From positions 1,931,102 to 1,995,101 of the forward strand of contig CP114124.1 of the NCBI GenBank assembly GCA_029959195.1: DNA of 64,000 bases, given 5' to 3'. Below are positions 31,450 to 42,936 of the stretch, one piece after another (position 1 is the first letter of the stretch; each line of letters opens with the position of its first letter). This stretch comes from Dictyophora rubrovolvata. Lineage: Eukaryota > Basidiomycota > Agaricomycetes > Phallales > Phallaceae. The position numbers were made by a program, and so were the translations under genes. A model generated the notes under the pieces. It had not been told where the DNA came from and did no database searches. It saw only the letters and a program-made list of their open reading frames with translations.

Positions 31450-34400
31450 GCTATGATTCGTGGCAGGGAGAGCACAACTGGGATGGGATGGGAGGGAATA
31501 GAAGGCTCAAATAAATTCGTATTGGCATGGACATCTCAATATAAATGTTGCCACTCTCAATTGATACAACTTGCCATCCAGTAATAGAAGAACTTCGTGT
31601 ATCATTTCCGAAAAAGGGGGCTTGGCGTAAGGGAGGGAATAAAAACGTGATTATGGGTGAAGATGAGGGGATAATAATTATTCATTTGCGAGTCGGAGAA
31701 ACGATTGGTGCAAGGCGAGGCCTTGCTTATCAGTTAAGGCGAGTCCATGTGGAGCCCGGTCGACCGCTGAAGAAGGCCAAGATTTTGACTGTGATATGGT
31801 ATCTCACGTTCGCGATAACACCAATAGCCAATATATTTCTCACAAATTGAGAACAAAACTATTGTTCAGGAATTCTGAGGGCGCACATTGAATGCAGAAC
31901 TGAATGAAGAACTGAGTTATATTAAATTTCATCAATTATGAAGCAGTATTTTATTCAAAAAAGTGACCGGAATATTTACCGTTCAATGAAGATAATACCA
32001 TGCTTGACTATTGAATATTGACGACTGAGGTCACAAGGAGCAATTTCTTGGCGTATCAATTTTGTTGTCTTGTGCTCTTGAAACCGGCTCCAATCAGCTG
32101 TTATCTTCAGGCACATTGAGCTTCCGCGTAAACTAATGGAACATATGATATCTGATATTGGAGGAATCACCATTCTTGAAAGTCGGAAGAAGAATCAGGT
32201 TTGGCAGCCTGGAAAGATATTTCGAGGTCAGCTGAATACTAAGATCGTTCATGGCAGAGTAGTATCCAAGTGAAAGTACCTCTCAGTTATCAAAAACAAA
32301 TATGCAATTATACGCCATAATATTTCTATCTGGAGACCTGGTTGGGACGTCCCTTTAGGTCAATGGACATTTGCGGTTATTTGTGACTGGATGTAGTGTC
32401 GATCTCACCCTGTATGATGATAAGGTCCCATGATAAGCTATCATGTACGACAAAAGTCGAGATAAAGACAAACCGAAAGTCTACATCGGAAAAGTGATAC
32501 GCAAGCTCATTCTAGGACACATAGTCTCATGGGAGAATATGCAAGAGAAAATGAAAGAAAGCAATTCCGGAAGCACGCGTTGTTGAAAGGTGTTTCTGAG
32601 GCTCTGAGCTTTCACATTCCCTAGATCCGTCGTTTTATCTTTATCTTACATCGCTAATTGCCGACTGTAACCAAAAATAACGATATCTCTAGTCTCAAAG
32701 AATTAGTTTATCGGAGGGGACCTTGGAGAATTGACGGGTGAAAAAACAAAAGTAACCAGATTACGTAATTGAACTTTTGATTTCATCGGCGTTTGTCGCT
32801 CGCGATCTTTTCGCCGTGTGTCGCAAAATTAGATCAAAGGAAAATAGTATAGTGAATCAAGCTTCCAGGTCATTTTAATGGGACTTTTACGCTAAGACAC
32901 GAAAATGTTGTACTGTATGTGCTTGTACTATGTGATATAGATTTCAAAGGATCGTTACAGGATCGTTCTTTTACCAAGGTTTACGGCCGTATATATACGC
33001 GAAGGTACGCGTACATATTACATATTTCGTGTCAGATTTTATAGCTCGTAGAGTAGGGTTTGTCTCCACGGGAATCCAAAATACTTGTTATACAGAATTC
33101 AAGTCCAAGTGGAGCCAAAGTGGAGCAATCATACACCGTCGGCCGTTGTTGACTCTTACTTATGAAAACCAACCTGGAAGGGAAAAGGTTGCGGGCCCCA
33201 TGTTTTCATGATTTCAGGCGGTGCGCCTCCGCTATATGATCTGACCAGTTCATAAGAAATACGAGAACAAAAGACAGATGATCCCCTCTTTCGGATATTT
33301 TTTCGGTATAAAATCCACACTTCCGTTTTACACTTCCTTTGATTAGTCTTTGTTCACTCGCTTTTCTTTCTTCCTCTGGGTCTCTGTTACATTGGCATTG
33401 TCTGCCACATTTGCTTTTGCCAACCGCCTATTCTCCTAATGAATTACAATGACGGTCTCTCGTCGCGACGACGGTGTAGCTGCAGACGCCTACCTTTCAG
33501 TCTCGGCTGAGCGCGACATTTCCCTTGCATGGAGCAAAGGCTCATCGACCCCGTAGATTTTTGTGATGAATGTAGTAATAGTGTCGCACTAGCTTCTGGG
33601 CATGCAAGGGCTCGGACGCCTCTGATCTTTTCAACGAGGAGATCCAATTCGGGGACAGAGCATGTATTCATTACTGAATTTGAAACGTCCTCATACCATG
33701 ATAATTAATGACACAAAGGTGAGATGGTGGGTCATGGAGCTTCATCAGGTAGATAGGGGGCTGGAAAGGCAAACGTGGTAGAAACGGCCAAACTAGCATA
33801 AATGAGTAAAGAAAGAAACACGAGGGAATAACATTATTGAAAGGTATTATAAGGAAGTGTTAAATTAAAAAAAAAAGTGAAAGTGTTGCTTAGAATAGCA
33901 TAGTTTTGACGACGAAGGTTTTTATACAGAAAAGAGCTTGATCAGAGGGGATCATTGCCCATTTTTTTCACAGAAAAAGTTTGATCAGGGGCCCGGAAAA
34001 AACCGCGCGGAAAATAATCTGGGATTACCATAGAAATTGTCAATGGTACTCCCACTATGAGTTCAATGCCAAGTCCCACAAAAATATCAGTGGTTCTTCA
34101 CTCGTTTCCCAGTGTTTTTTGTTTGGAAAATACAGTTACTTCAATTGGAAATTTCTAGTTTCTGTTGTGTGGAATTTACAATATATCGAAACTGGTATTC
34201 ACACTAGACTGGTTGTCTTCCTTATTCACTTATTAATTAATAATTATGCAATTTATTTATTTATTATGGGTAAATAGTGTAAGTACAATTGTATTTTGTA
34301 AAAAAATCTATATATGTATGTACTAAGTGATCAACACTGCGGGTGGATAAATCAAACATACTCACCGATTTCTAACTTCCACACTAAGTCCGGCCTACTG

Positions 34401-35069
34401 AAACACGGATTCCGGTGATTCTGGGTCAACTACGAGTGTCAGAGAGATGATTAATCAAGGAGAAAGGTTCTATGCATACCTTTTGAGTGGGAGCTGGAAC
34501 TTGAAGCTTGAAGAGCCGGCAGTGACACGAGAGACTGGAAAGGAGGAAGACGGAGGGGGAGTGAAAGAAGGGACTTAGGTTTTTTTTACAAGTTCAGGTT
34601 TATATACCTTTCTTGAAACTTATGTAATTAGGCCTTGGTGTCGATAATTCGGGTTTAGAACGGAACTGCTTGCAGTCGTATTCCATTGTAAAGCAACTGG
34701 TATATTTAACCATTAATATCTGGGACAACCCGTATAAAAATTATGGGCCTGGCTCATCGAAACTCAGTTGAGCTTACCATTATCAACAACAGTGGGCTGA
34801 AGCCAACGTGGATCTATTGGTCAAGTCCGGCCTGAAATACATAACATCTCCATTAAAATAAGTGACGGAAACACCCACTGTTTCAATCATTGGACATTCC
34901 GTTCTTTTTGGATGAGTTTTGAACCCATGATAATTTCAACGGCCAAAACCGGCACTTCTGGGAATGGGGAGACCATGCCGAATTCACCGGATGTCTGGTT
35001 TTACCGCTAGTTCCAGTGAATTTTCTGCGGCGGTTTTTTCCACAGTGAGGGGATTACTCGCCTAGTCAG
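31450..35069. other. Long gene-poor region
   Basis: No supported gene in 3.6 kb. The OPT promoter lies at its left end. A TATA box (TATAAAA, 33307-33313) followed by CT-rich sequence precedes a 35-codon open frame at 33449-33556 (MTVSRRDDGVAADAYLS and on). This may be a short gene or a remnant. A diverged ~43-bp tandem repeat (ACAGAAAA-G-TTGATCAG) lies at about 33928-33990. The rest is AT-rich with stops in all frames. Confidence 0.4.
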
Positions 35070-35460
35070 CTGCCGCAAGGCTGTGAATCCGCTGCTCGAA
35101 GACCGGAGACCGGAGACTTCATATTGTGTTTTTCAAGAGTCAGATGTAGCCGAAGCGTCTCCCCGAGCGTGTGGATGTCAATAATGAACGTATGCTGTTC
35201 TGTGCTGTTGCGAAGCCCGTAGCTGTAGTCTTGTTCTTGTGAGTGAATATGTTGAGGACCTGCGTGGGTACGGGTCTCAAATTACACAGAAATACATATG
35301 TACAATCATATGGAAAAAAACTCACCCCCGAGTAACTGAATGTTCTCCGATAATAAGCTTGACGAACCTCGGCCAGAGGCGATGCCAGGAAGGTCAATAG
35401 TAAGACTGTGCCTGGTCGTGTAAGATCGTGTACTACGTAAAAACATCATCTTTGCAGTCC
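35070..35460 (-). pseudogene. Coding-like remnant, unassigned
   Basis: The minus strand has two stretches with coding texture: SLTIDLPGIASGRGSSSLLS (about 35330-35420) and HTFIIDIHTLGETLRLHLTL (about 35100-35200), separated by what may be an intron (GGTGAG near 35333). I do not recognise a family and cannot build a complete frame. It may be the tail of the decayed gene to its right or a separate remnant. Confidence 0.25.
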
Positions 35461-35960
35461 ATCGCCGTGATATTTGATGCGAATTCTCGACTTTAATTAA
35501 TGCTATTGTGGAAGCAGACTGGGCGTATCTGTATTTTAAGCTTTCCACGCCTGGAGTCCCTCGACGACAGTGCAGGTTTTCGAAACGATTCCATATCTCA
35601 AGATACGACCCTCGGAAATCCAGTGGTTTGGAGACCGCAATTCAAAACCCTGCAGGTGAAATATACATCGATGATTGCACTGCCTTCTCAGGCTGTGCTG
35701 GTAGTGCTAGCGCTTCAAACGCCCTCGGATGCAGTTGCTCCGTAAGATTGTTCCGCCTCTAATTCGATGGCCTTTTTATTTGATTGATTGTCAGTGCCTA
35801 CAATTAAATTAGTAGAGATGCAAAGCTGGGGATACCTCAAATACTTCAAAGCCAATCGGAAAGTTGTAAACCTTCTATAAGGATGTCACGCCGGACAGCA
35901 CGCATATATCACCACTGGCATCACATTTCACGGGCAATGAAAACCCTGCTCCGAGTCAAT

Positions 35961-37829
35961 CTACTCTTCAATCGGCCTTACGCATTTATTCCTAGAAATG
36001 AAGTTAAGTGACAGAAAAGAACGTGGGCGTTGAAGGGACTTGTGTATTAAATAAAACAATTCACAAATTTGACTCGGTGGATGTTCCAGCTCAGAGAAAC
36101 CTACTTCTCTCTTACATGGTAGGGGGGCCACTTCGTGACGTGACAATCCATATCCAGTGACGGGATTGAAGATTGGGACATGAATCCACATTCCTGGAAT
36201 GGTTATGACGGTTCCTGTGTTCATCCGACCTTCGAACCAATCTCCATCAGCGCGAGTAGTATCTGGTCGAAGATCATCTGAAGCTCATAGTACAAGTGAC
36301 TAGTGAAGACTCATTTGTATAAAACTCACCTCCATGTTGAAACGTGTGCATGAGTCCATTTGATTCTGGAGTAAAGGATATATAAAACAGATTCCACTGC
36401 TCCCTTGGCATGTCAATTCCTCGGACTTCTGGTCATCTCCAAGAAAGATATATGAATTTATAAACGTGTAGAAACTCTTCAAGAAACCCCAGTTCAATAT
36501 CCGATTGAAACGTCTTTGCAAAACGATAATAGTCAACATTGAGTTTAAGTTTAGTATGTACATATATAAACTTACTCGCAATCTGCAGCATTCCCGAGTT
36601 TTCGAATTTATTTTACCAATTCTGTAGCTAGAGAAAGAAGCAATTGGAGGTTTATCATGACACCATATTCTCGATCAAACTTTTTTCATCTTGCACCCAA
36701 ATGAAAGCTTTTCAATGACTCATCTCTGTTGAAGCAAGCTTCTCGCGCGAAGCACTATCATTCTAAGGAATACACCGATACCTTCAAAAGCTCTTTTTAT
36801 CTAATAATCGAATTTATACAAGTCCCTCAGGTCTGATTCTTCTCTCACCTGAGAATATATATATTTGAGACAAAGAGTGAAAGGTGTGTGCTAGAGAGAG
36901 AGGGGCTTACCCATTAGCGAATCAACTGCACAATCTCGCGTAGCGTTTGTCCGAATGTTGGTGTTCTTCTATCGTTAGCCTGTGGATTGTTGATTCATAG
37001 TATAGTATTTGGTCGTTATCCAGCATCGATATGCAAAACATCCATTCCTTCCCATTAGTTACGCAGAAATAGACGTCATCTTGATCGAATCCGAATCTGA
37101 AAGGAAATGAAATTGCTCAGAAGGAGTCTACCGGTAGTGCCCATCAATATCGACCCACCCATCCATGGACTTCAGCCATGCGGTTGACTGACTTAACGGC
37201 TTCAGGAATATAGGAGGCTAAACTTCGGTCGAGACATTTGGCTACAGTCACGAAGAAGCAACTCTGTGAGATATCGGCTACATCCTGGCTCGATATGTTA
37301 GGATCCAGCAAACGTTCTGAGGGCAGGTCAGCTGAAGTACTTTCATGACACACGAGTATTTCAACTTGCCTCGATTGTCCTTATCGTCCGCATCTATGTG
37401 CTCAACAGCGACATAATCGGCATTGCCGCTTAATCACAGTTTGTATCCTGTAAGAGAATTGGTGATGGTTATCGGGGAAATAGTCATTTCAGGAACAATG
37501 ATAACGTTTGTTTTCGAGTTTTTATCTGAGCGGACTTCTGCCGCCGCAAGCAAGACTGCTTCAGTAATCATTCGTGAACCAGCTCCACGCTACAAGCAAT
37601 TTTCAAAATTACTCTTCCGATCAGCGCTCTGTAAAAGATAATAGACAAGAAACGAACATTTGTGTTGATGCTCTGGTAGATTTTTTTGACCCTGGAGTAA
37701 AGGTCTGCCATTGTGGGCTCATCATCTGGTCTGAACTGATTGACCAGGTCTTTTTACTACCGTGGGGTTGAAAACGAGACGTTTTCTGACGATACCAAGC
37801 TTCTTCAGGTCTTCGAGCGTAACAGCCAT
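35961..37829 (-). pseudogene. Decayed multi-exon gene, unrecognised family
   Basis: On the minus strand a run of exon-like pieces can be followed from MAVTLEDLKKLGIVRKRLVF (start near 37829) through MADLYSRVKKIYQSINTNVR, GNADYVAVEHIDADDKDNRG, SSQDVADISQSCFFVTVAKC, RSLASYIPEAVKSVNRMAEV, FDQDDVYFCVTNGKEWMFCI, DNDQILYYES and MPREQWNLFYISFTPES to ITIPGMWIHVPIFNPVTGYG. The order and sense are consistent with one gene of about 500 residues. It looks broken, with several breaks, and I treat it as a fossil. I do not know the family. The middle pattern (DYVAVE, then FFVTVAK) is faintly like a restriction-endonuclease-fold core, but this is speculation. Confidence 0.55.
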
Positions 37830-38161
37830 AAAATCCACACGTCTCTAGAAAAAACATCAATAACGCTTGTATTATGTGTAAAGTATGGATGATCATCCAT
37901 ACGTTTTTTAGGATTCTTTGGTAGAGCGCCCTCCGCGTCGATATCTGAAATGGGTATCACGTTTTGACATCTGTGGGGTGTTCAAGTGGCAAGAAGATGG
38001 CTACGCCAGAAAAAGAAAGCAAAAGACACGTGCATTTTTTGAATTTACAACAAGTAATTCATTATGTAAAGGAACTTTACGCTTAAAGGTGAAACCTTGA
38101 GGCGTTGAGGCGCTATCGTGTAGTGATCCCGAGCATGTTCTGAGGCCTGACAATAAATATT

Positions 38162-38973
38162 GAATGTTTCCAAGTCAGTTTCATTACAAAAAGTTATACA
38201 CATGTTACGATGCTAGGATATAGTCCTAAAGCACGTCTAAAACCGTCAAGCGGTTCTTTGCAATTAGCCCGACGTCCCTAATTGCCCGTTCCAGCTCAGC
38301 CATCCACTCCAAGCTCCCGACTTGGACGGGCGCGGTACGACTCATCATAGAGTCAATGTCCACATTATCATCATCATTAACACCAAGCTTGACCTGCATC
38401 TCGTCCTTGATTTCAGTACGAGAGCGACCGTTGACAAAAGTGATGTAGATTAACCCGGGGTACTTGCGTTCGTAGAGGGTGTTAAGTTTCTCGAGGCGTG
38501 CGAGGATCTCTGGTGAGGTTGCCCTGGCAGCCTGTTCCTTTTGACTGAGAGTAGAGAGATTCTTCACCTCGCCTATGCGCGGATGGCCTGCGATGAATGC
38601 GGCCTTGGATGCCGTGTCCCAGGACGAGATGATGGTGAGTGCGAGGTCGATGAAAGCAGAGTATGTCGTCACGGTGAATGTGATGGATTGGAAAAGCTCT
38701 GAGAGTTGGGGAACGAGATTGATGGAGATAACATCGGAAGGTTCGAAGAGAAGAGAAAGAGCAGCGTTGAGAGAACACCTCAAACTTGAGTCGTCTTTGG
38801 CACTTCGCAGGACGTTTGACAGTGGTGGGAGTGACATGACATGACGGCGAGGAAGCAAAATTATCTCGACGCCGATTGGCCCGGAGGCAAAATTTATGAG
38901 AGTACTGTATACTCCAATACTGGTTCCATTCCCATCCAAATACTCGAGTCTGACATCGAATGTTTCCAAGTCA
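38162..38973. repeat. Short direct repeats flanking the OHCU decarboxylase gene
   Basis: GAATGTTTCCAAGTCA occurs at 38162-38177 and 38958-38973, 796 bp apart, one on each side of the gene. Similarity continues weakly for ~30 bp (CATT-CAAAA blocks). The right copy lies within an in-frame 5' extension of the gene. Confidence 0.5.
38226..38837 (-). CDS. OHCU decarboxylase (uric acid degradation)
   Basis: A single-exon frame; from MSLPPLSNVLRSAKDD it is 203 residues, the normal size. Motifs: ALSLLFEPSD, AAFIAGHPRIGE, LSTLSQKEQAA, YERKYPGLIYITFVNGRSR and a C-terminal coiled segment ending RLTVLDVL. HPRIGE holds the catalytic His and RxE context of 2-oxo-4-hydroxy-4-carboxy-5-ureidoimidazoline decarboxylase (Pfam PF09349). 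Known role: third step from urate to (S)-allantoin, after urate oxidase and HIU hydrolase. No C-terminal SKL-type peroxisome signal is present. The frame stays open upstream to 38969 but the family begins near MSLPPL. The neighbouring purine-catabolism genes are not in this window. Confidence 0.92.
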   Translation of the reverse strand: MSLPPLSNVLRSAKDDSSLRCSLNAALSLLFEPSDVISINLVPQLSELFQSITFTVTTYSAFIDLALTIISSWDTASKAAFIAGHPRIGEVKNLSTLSQKEQAARATSPEILARLEKLNTLYERKYPGLIYITFVNGRSRTEIKDEMQVKLGVNDDDNVDIDSMMSRTAPVQVGSLEWMAELERAIRDVGLIAKNRLTVLDVL

Positions 38974-41363
38974 ATACCATTTCAAAAGAGTAGTTTACAC
39001 GACTAATGCATTGATCATAGATTTTCACAATCTCGACATCCGAGATATGAAATCAAAAGCTCAAAATGTCAAGGGCGAGCGGGATTGGAAACAGTTTTGA
39101 CGATGATGTCTTACCTAGCAACCGCGCCGAGAAGCTTGAAAGCAGATGTTGGCTGTTTACAGAAAGGATCTACGATGGAAAATTATAGCATGAGAATCAG
39201 CAGTTCTAGTTAGCCGTCGAGTTGATAATACCCTACTGCCTAGCAACTGAGAAGTTTATCACGATCAGAGCAGATGATACCGTTTACGGAAAGGATGTGT
39301 GATGAAATATCGAGCTAAATCATAATCCCTTTACCAACTGAACTTCCCATGTTGGTATCGCATCCATGCCTCATAGTTCTAGTTTCTATGACGAGGTTTC
39401 TCTCCTTGCCACCTATGTACCTTCAGTGAGAATTTCAAACCAGACTCATCTTAGATCCTTTGTGTTTAGGTTACCCCTCGGGAGTTGAGACTTTACTCTC
39501 GTAACAGGGCTTGTAACTTATCTTGTCGCAAGACGGTAATCTTGCTTTCTTAACCACTGAATTGTCAATGATAAGTATAACCCCCAATTCCGTCTCTAGG
39601 AACTGACACACCTGATCTTGCACTGTGTTTGTATATAAACAAACACTTAATTGATGGTCCCCGTTATGCCTTCAGGGCTTTGAGAAATTGAAATTGAGTG
39701 CACACAATCTGAGTTGATAGACTTGCGGTGCCACCCGACGTCATTTCAATAAGAATTCGACGACAATACTGTCAGAAAGTTTCTCCGACATCGACAACTG
39801 TGTTTCAAACGAGAGGAAGAATTCTCTATTTGTATACACCTACCCTTACTTGAATAACCTTCTTGCTCCGCTCTTGTTACCGTCGACATACACATATTTA
39901 CATATTCTCGATATGTAGGGTATTTCCGTAAAATGAACCAGACAATTGAATCGCTAAACATCGGGGTTTGGCACCAACCTACTCTTAAACTGCGAAGAAG
40001 AGTAATTCAACCAGGAGCTTCGTCACGTAAAGTTTTGTTTTGAAAACCTACCAGCAAAGCACGCATGTATACCCGATGTCTTGCAACCGAGAAGAGACTA
40101 TCATGAACACCCGCACCACGGTAGAAGAAGGGGGAAAAGGGAGAATCCGAAGGGAGATGAAATATGCTAAATCTAGACACGGTGATCAAAGAGCATATTA
40201 GTTAACCAAGTTGCCAATGAGTCTGTTCGGTGGGTCGCATGTACTGCATATGTAAAGTTTAAGTAAAAATTCCCGCCGGCAATGGGAAAAAGGATGTTAA
40301 GACACACGTTATTACCATTTGTAGGAACAAATTACATACGGCTGCTTTTTCGTCCAATGCGGTGGATGCGAGGTTGAAGGTTTGTACATACTCCGCAGAT
40401 CGAGAATATGTTCGGCAAACGGGAAATATATGTGTGGGAGAGACACTAATCTATTCTGAGAAAGGATGTGTCGACACGACCCGGAATTTTGGCCATCTTT
40501 GATGACATTTATAAGCGTGGTTTTTTGTTCGTCTTTTGCGAGCATGTATGTAGTGCCTTTTCTTCTTCTTCTCGTTCCTCGAATCGAAGCATTGGGAGAT
40601 TAGAATTTGAGGGAGAGAGAAGTCTCTCGCTCCGTACAACCTTTTTTCGCTCTTTGGACGCCACCGAAGCCAGAAAATGTGTTCCAGTTTGGAACTATGG
40701 ATACTTACATCCTATTATGGTGTTCAAATTCGCAATCAATGACGTCTCGAGGTTCGAATTGAGTTTGTTAAGGTTATACGTGATGTGGATACATCAAAAC
40801 ACATACGTAAGTGAGAGATGCATGTGTGCAAACCGACATCTCTTTAACGGAAAGTTTTCAGTCCGATCGGTGGGTATGTATGTATGCGTTTTCGCTCAGT
40901 GCTTCGTAAGGATGGCTGTCTGGCTGGGAAATCCCGCCGAAGTAAATTGGTTTCGTTGACGCTGTAAAGGTCGAAATTAGTTCGTTGTTCGTCGTGCCCA
41001 AGAAAGATCGGAAGAAAGCGGATGATAACAGTGATTTGCTCGTGTGGTCTCTAATATCGCAAAGGAGAATTGGAACGAGGAGATCTGGAAGACAGATGCC
41101 GTACCAGCGAGGACATTTCCCCCAGAGCTAAAGGTCGCCGGTCACCGGTCGCCTTTCACTTTCTGGCTTGTTGCTGCACAGGCTGACTGAGGCTGCCCGA
41201 TGTTACTCCGAAAGTTCATCATCGTCCTTGGGGATATATAAATTCATATATAAGGCTTGTATTAATTAACCTTCGTCGTCGTCTTCAAGTTACTACTCTC
41301 TTTCCTGGCTGATTACCTAAACTCGCGCGCAGTCAAGATCAGCAGTGAAACACTGACATCATT
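38974..41363. other. Gene-poor region before nitronate monooxygenase
   Basis: No gene supported. A decayed tandem duplication of ~125 bp lies at about 39114-39320: CCTAGCAAC at 39114 and 39239, GTTTAC(A/G)GAAAGGAT near 39154 and 39282. A 163-codon plus-strand frame at 40468-40959 has no domain and an uneven composition, so it is not called. CT-rich sequence just before 41363 fits a promoter. Confidence 0.45.
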
Positions 41364-42678
41364 ATGCAACGCATCCAAACAAAGCTGACAGCTCTTCTCG
41401 GTAACTAGATTCTTCTGCGTTCTAAAATTTTTAGCCTTATCGAAAAGCTGAAAAAAAAAAACCTTGTGGTGATGAATTTTTATTTTTGATTTAGGCAATG
41501 TCCTATCGCCCATTGTGGTTCCGCCGATGGCGGGAGCAGCCGGTGGTGATTTAGCTGGGCAAGTTTCGCTAGGGGGTGGATACGGATATGTGGCATCAGG
41601 TATATCAAAAGTTTTTTTATCTTTTAATACCTCGCCTCTTTAAAGTGTGAAATAATACCATCTTTGCGATAGGTCCCATCGATGTCGCTTCGTTTACAGC
41701 AGAGTTGGAAGTCGTTCGCAGGCTTCTCGGTCTTCCTCAAGATGCGCCTCTTCCCATAGGCACTGGATATCTCGTTTGGCATCTGGACAAAGGAGGAAAC
41801 AGCGTAGATTGCTTACGCGTTGGTCTTGAAAAGCGAGTTCAAAGCGTTTGGTTGTCTTTTGGTAATAATCTGGGTAAATGGGTTGATTATGTCCGTCAAT
41901 TCGATCGGGAACGCTCTGAGTCGACTAAGCACACTACTTTGATATGGATTTTGGTCAACTCTCTTGAAGAAGCACAAAAGGCGGTGAATGATTTGAAGGC
42001 GGATGTATTAGTTGTGCAAGGCAAGAGTAACACGTTTTGTGATGTGAATGAGAAGGGGTGACCTTTTTTTTGTGCAGGTAGTGAGGCTGGAGGACACGGT
42101 CATAGCCAGGCATTGCCCTTGATCAGTCTTCTCCCTCTCATTAAAGATGCTATCCCCGATGCTCCACCTTTGGTAGCAGCCGGAGGTATCGCAAACGGCG
42201 CCCAAGCTGCTGGTTTACTCGTTATGGGCGCAGACGGCGTTGTAATGGGAACGAGATTCTTGGCTACTCCAGAAAGCACTTATAGCAAAAACCAGAAGAA
42301 AGCTATAGTTGAAGGGACGACGACAGTTCGTACCACCGTTTTTGATGCGGCGAGGGGAACGATCGGTTGGCCTGACGAGGTAGACGGACGGGCTATTCCT
42401 AATAAGACGCTCGATGATGCAAGTAAAGGGGTTGGTGTTGAAGAATTGAAGAAGAGGTATGATGAGGGTGAGAAGACTGATGACACGTCGCGACTCGTCG
42501 TGTGGTCTGGTTCGTCAATTGGACTTGTGAAGGAGATTAAAGGCGCAAAGGTGAGAGTTTTTTTTCCTTGCCTTGCTGAGATTTTGGGTATTGAGAAGCA
42601 ATGTATTTGTAGATCCTTTTGGAAGAGATCCATGGAGAAACGGTAGCGGCCCTCATAAAGGTTTCTAAATACTTGTGA
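41364..42678 (+). CDS. Nitronate monooxygenase (2-nitropropane dioxygenase type)
   Basis: Five exons. Starts MQRIQTKLTALL, then LSPIVVPPMAGAAGGDLAGQ and VSLGGGYGYVASG, giving the N-terminal TIM-barrel strand with PPMAG (FMN phosphate side). Later GTGYLVWHLDKGGN, ADVLVVQG, SEAGGHGHSQALPL, APPLVAAGGIANGAQAAGLL and MGADGVVMGTRFLATPES. The GSEAGGHG His and the GGI and GT-RF motifs are those of FMN-dependent nitronate monooxygenases. Known role: oxidative denitrification of alkyl nitronates such as propionate-3-nitronate. The last exon gives ILLEEIHGETVAALIKVSKY and stops at 42676-42678. No targeting peptide is clear. Confidence 0.9.
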
Positions 42679-42936
42679 ACACCAAACTGGACACTGAGAA
42701 TAGGAATGAAATAAATAGCGAATGTACTTACAAATTTCTCTGATTATGATGTGCAATGTACCCGTAGAGAACGCGCTCAACATTGAAAAAAAATCGAGTG
42801 AAACTTTGATTGCCATATCAGGCAACTGTACATGTCATAGACGCCTATCCCTGACAACTGGGAGAAGTCGAGACACAATCTTCTGCAAAAACCATCACCT
42901 CCATTCCCAATCTAGAGGTATCCCACACACGCAACA
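42679..42936. promoter_or_regulatory. Spacer, nitronate monooxygenase to Arp8
   Basis: 258-bp spacer between two plus-strand genes; terminator of the first and promoter of the second must share it. No clear motif. Confidence 0.4.

Noticed and set aside
40468-40959. 163-codon plus-strand frame
   Set aside because: No family resemblance, Cys/Phe/Arg-rich composition typical of non-coding sequence, no splice context.
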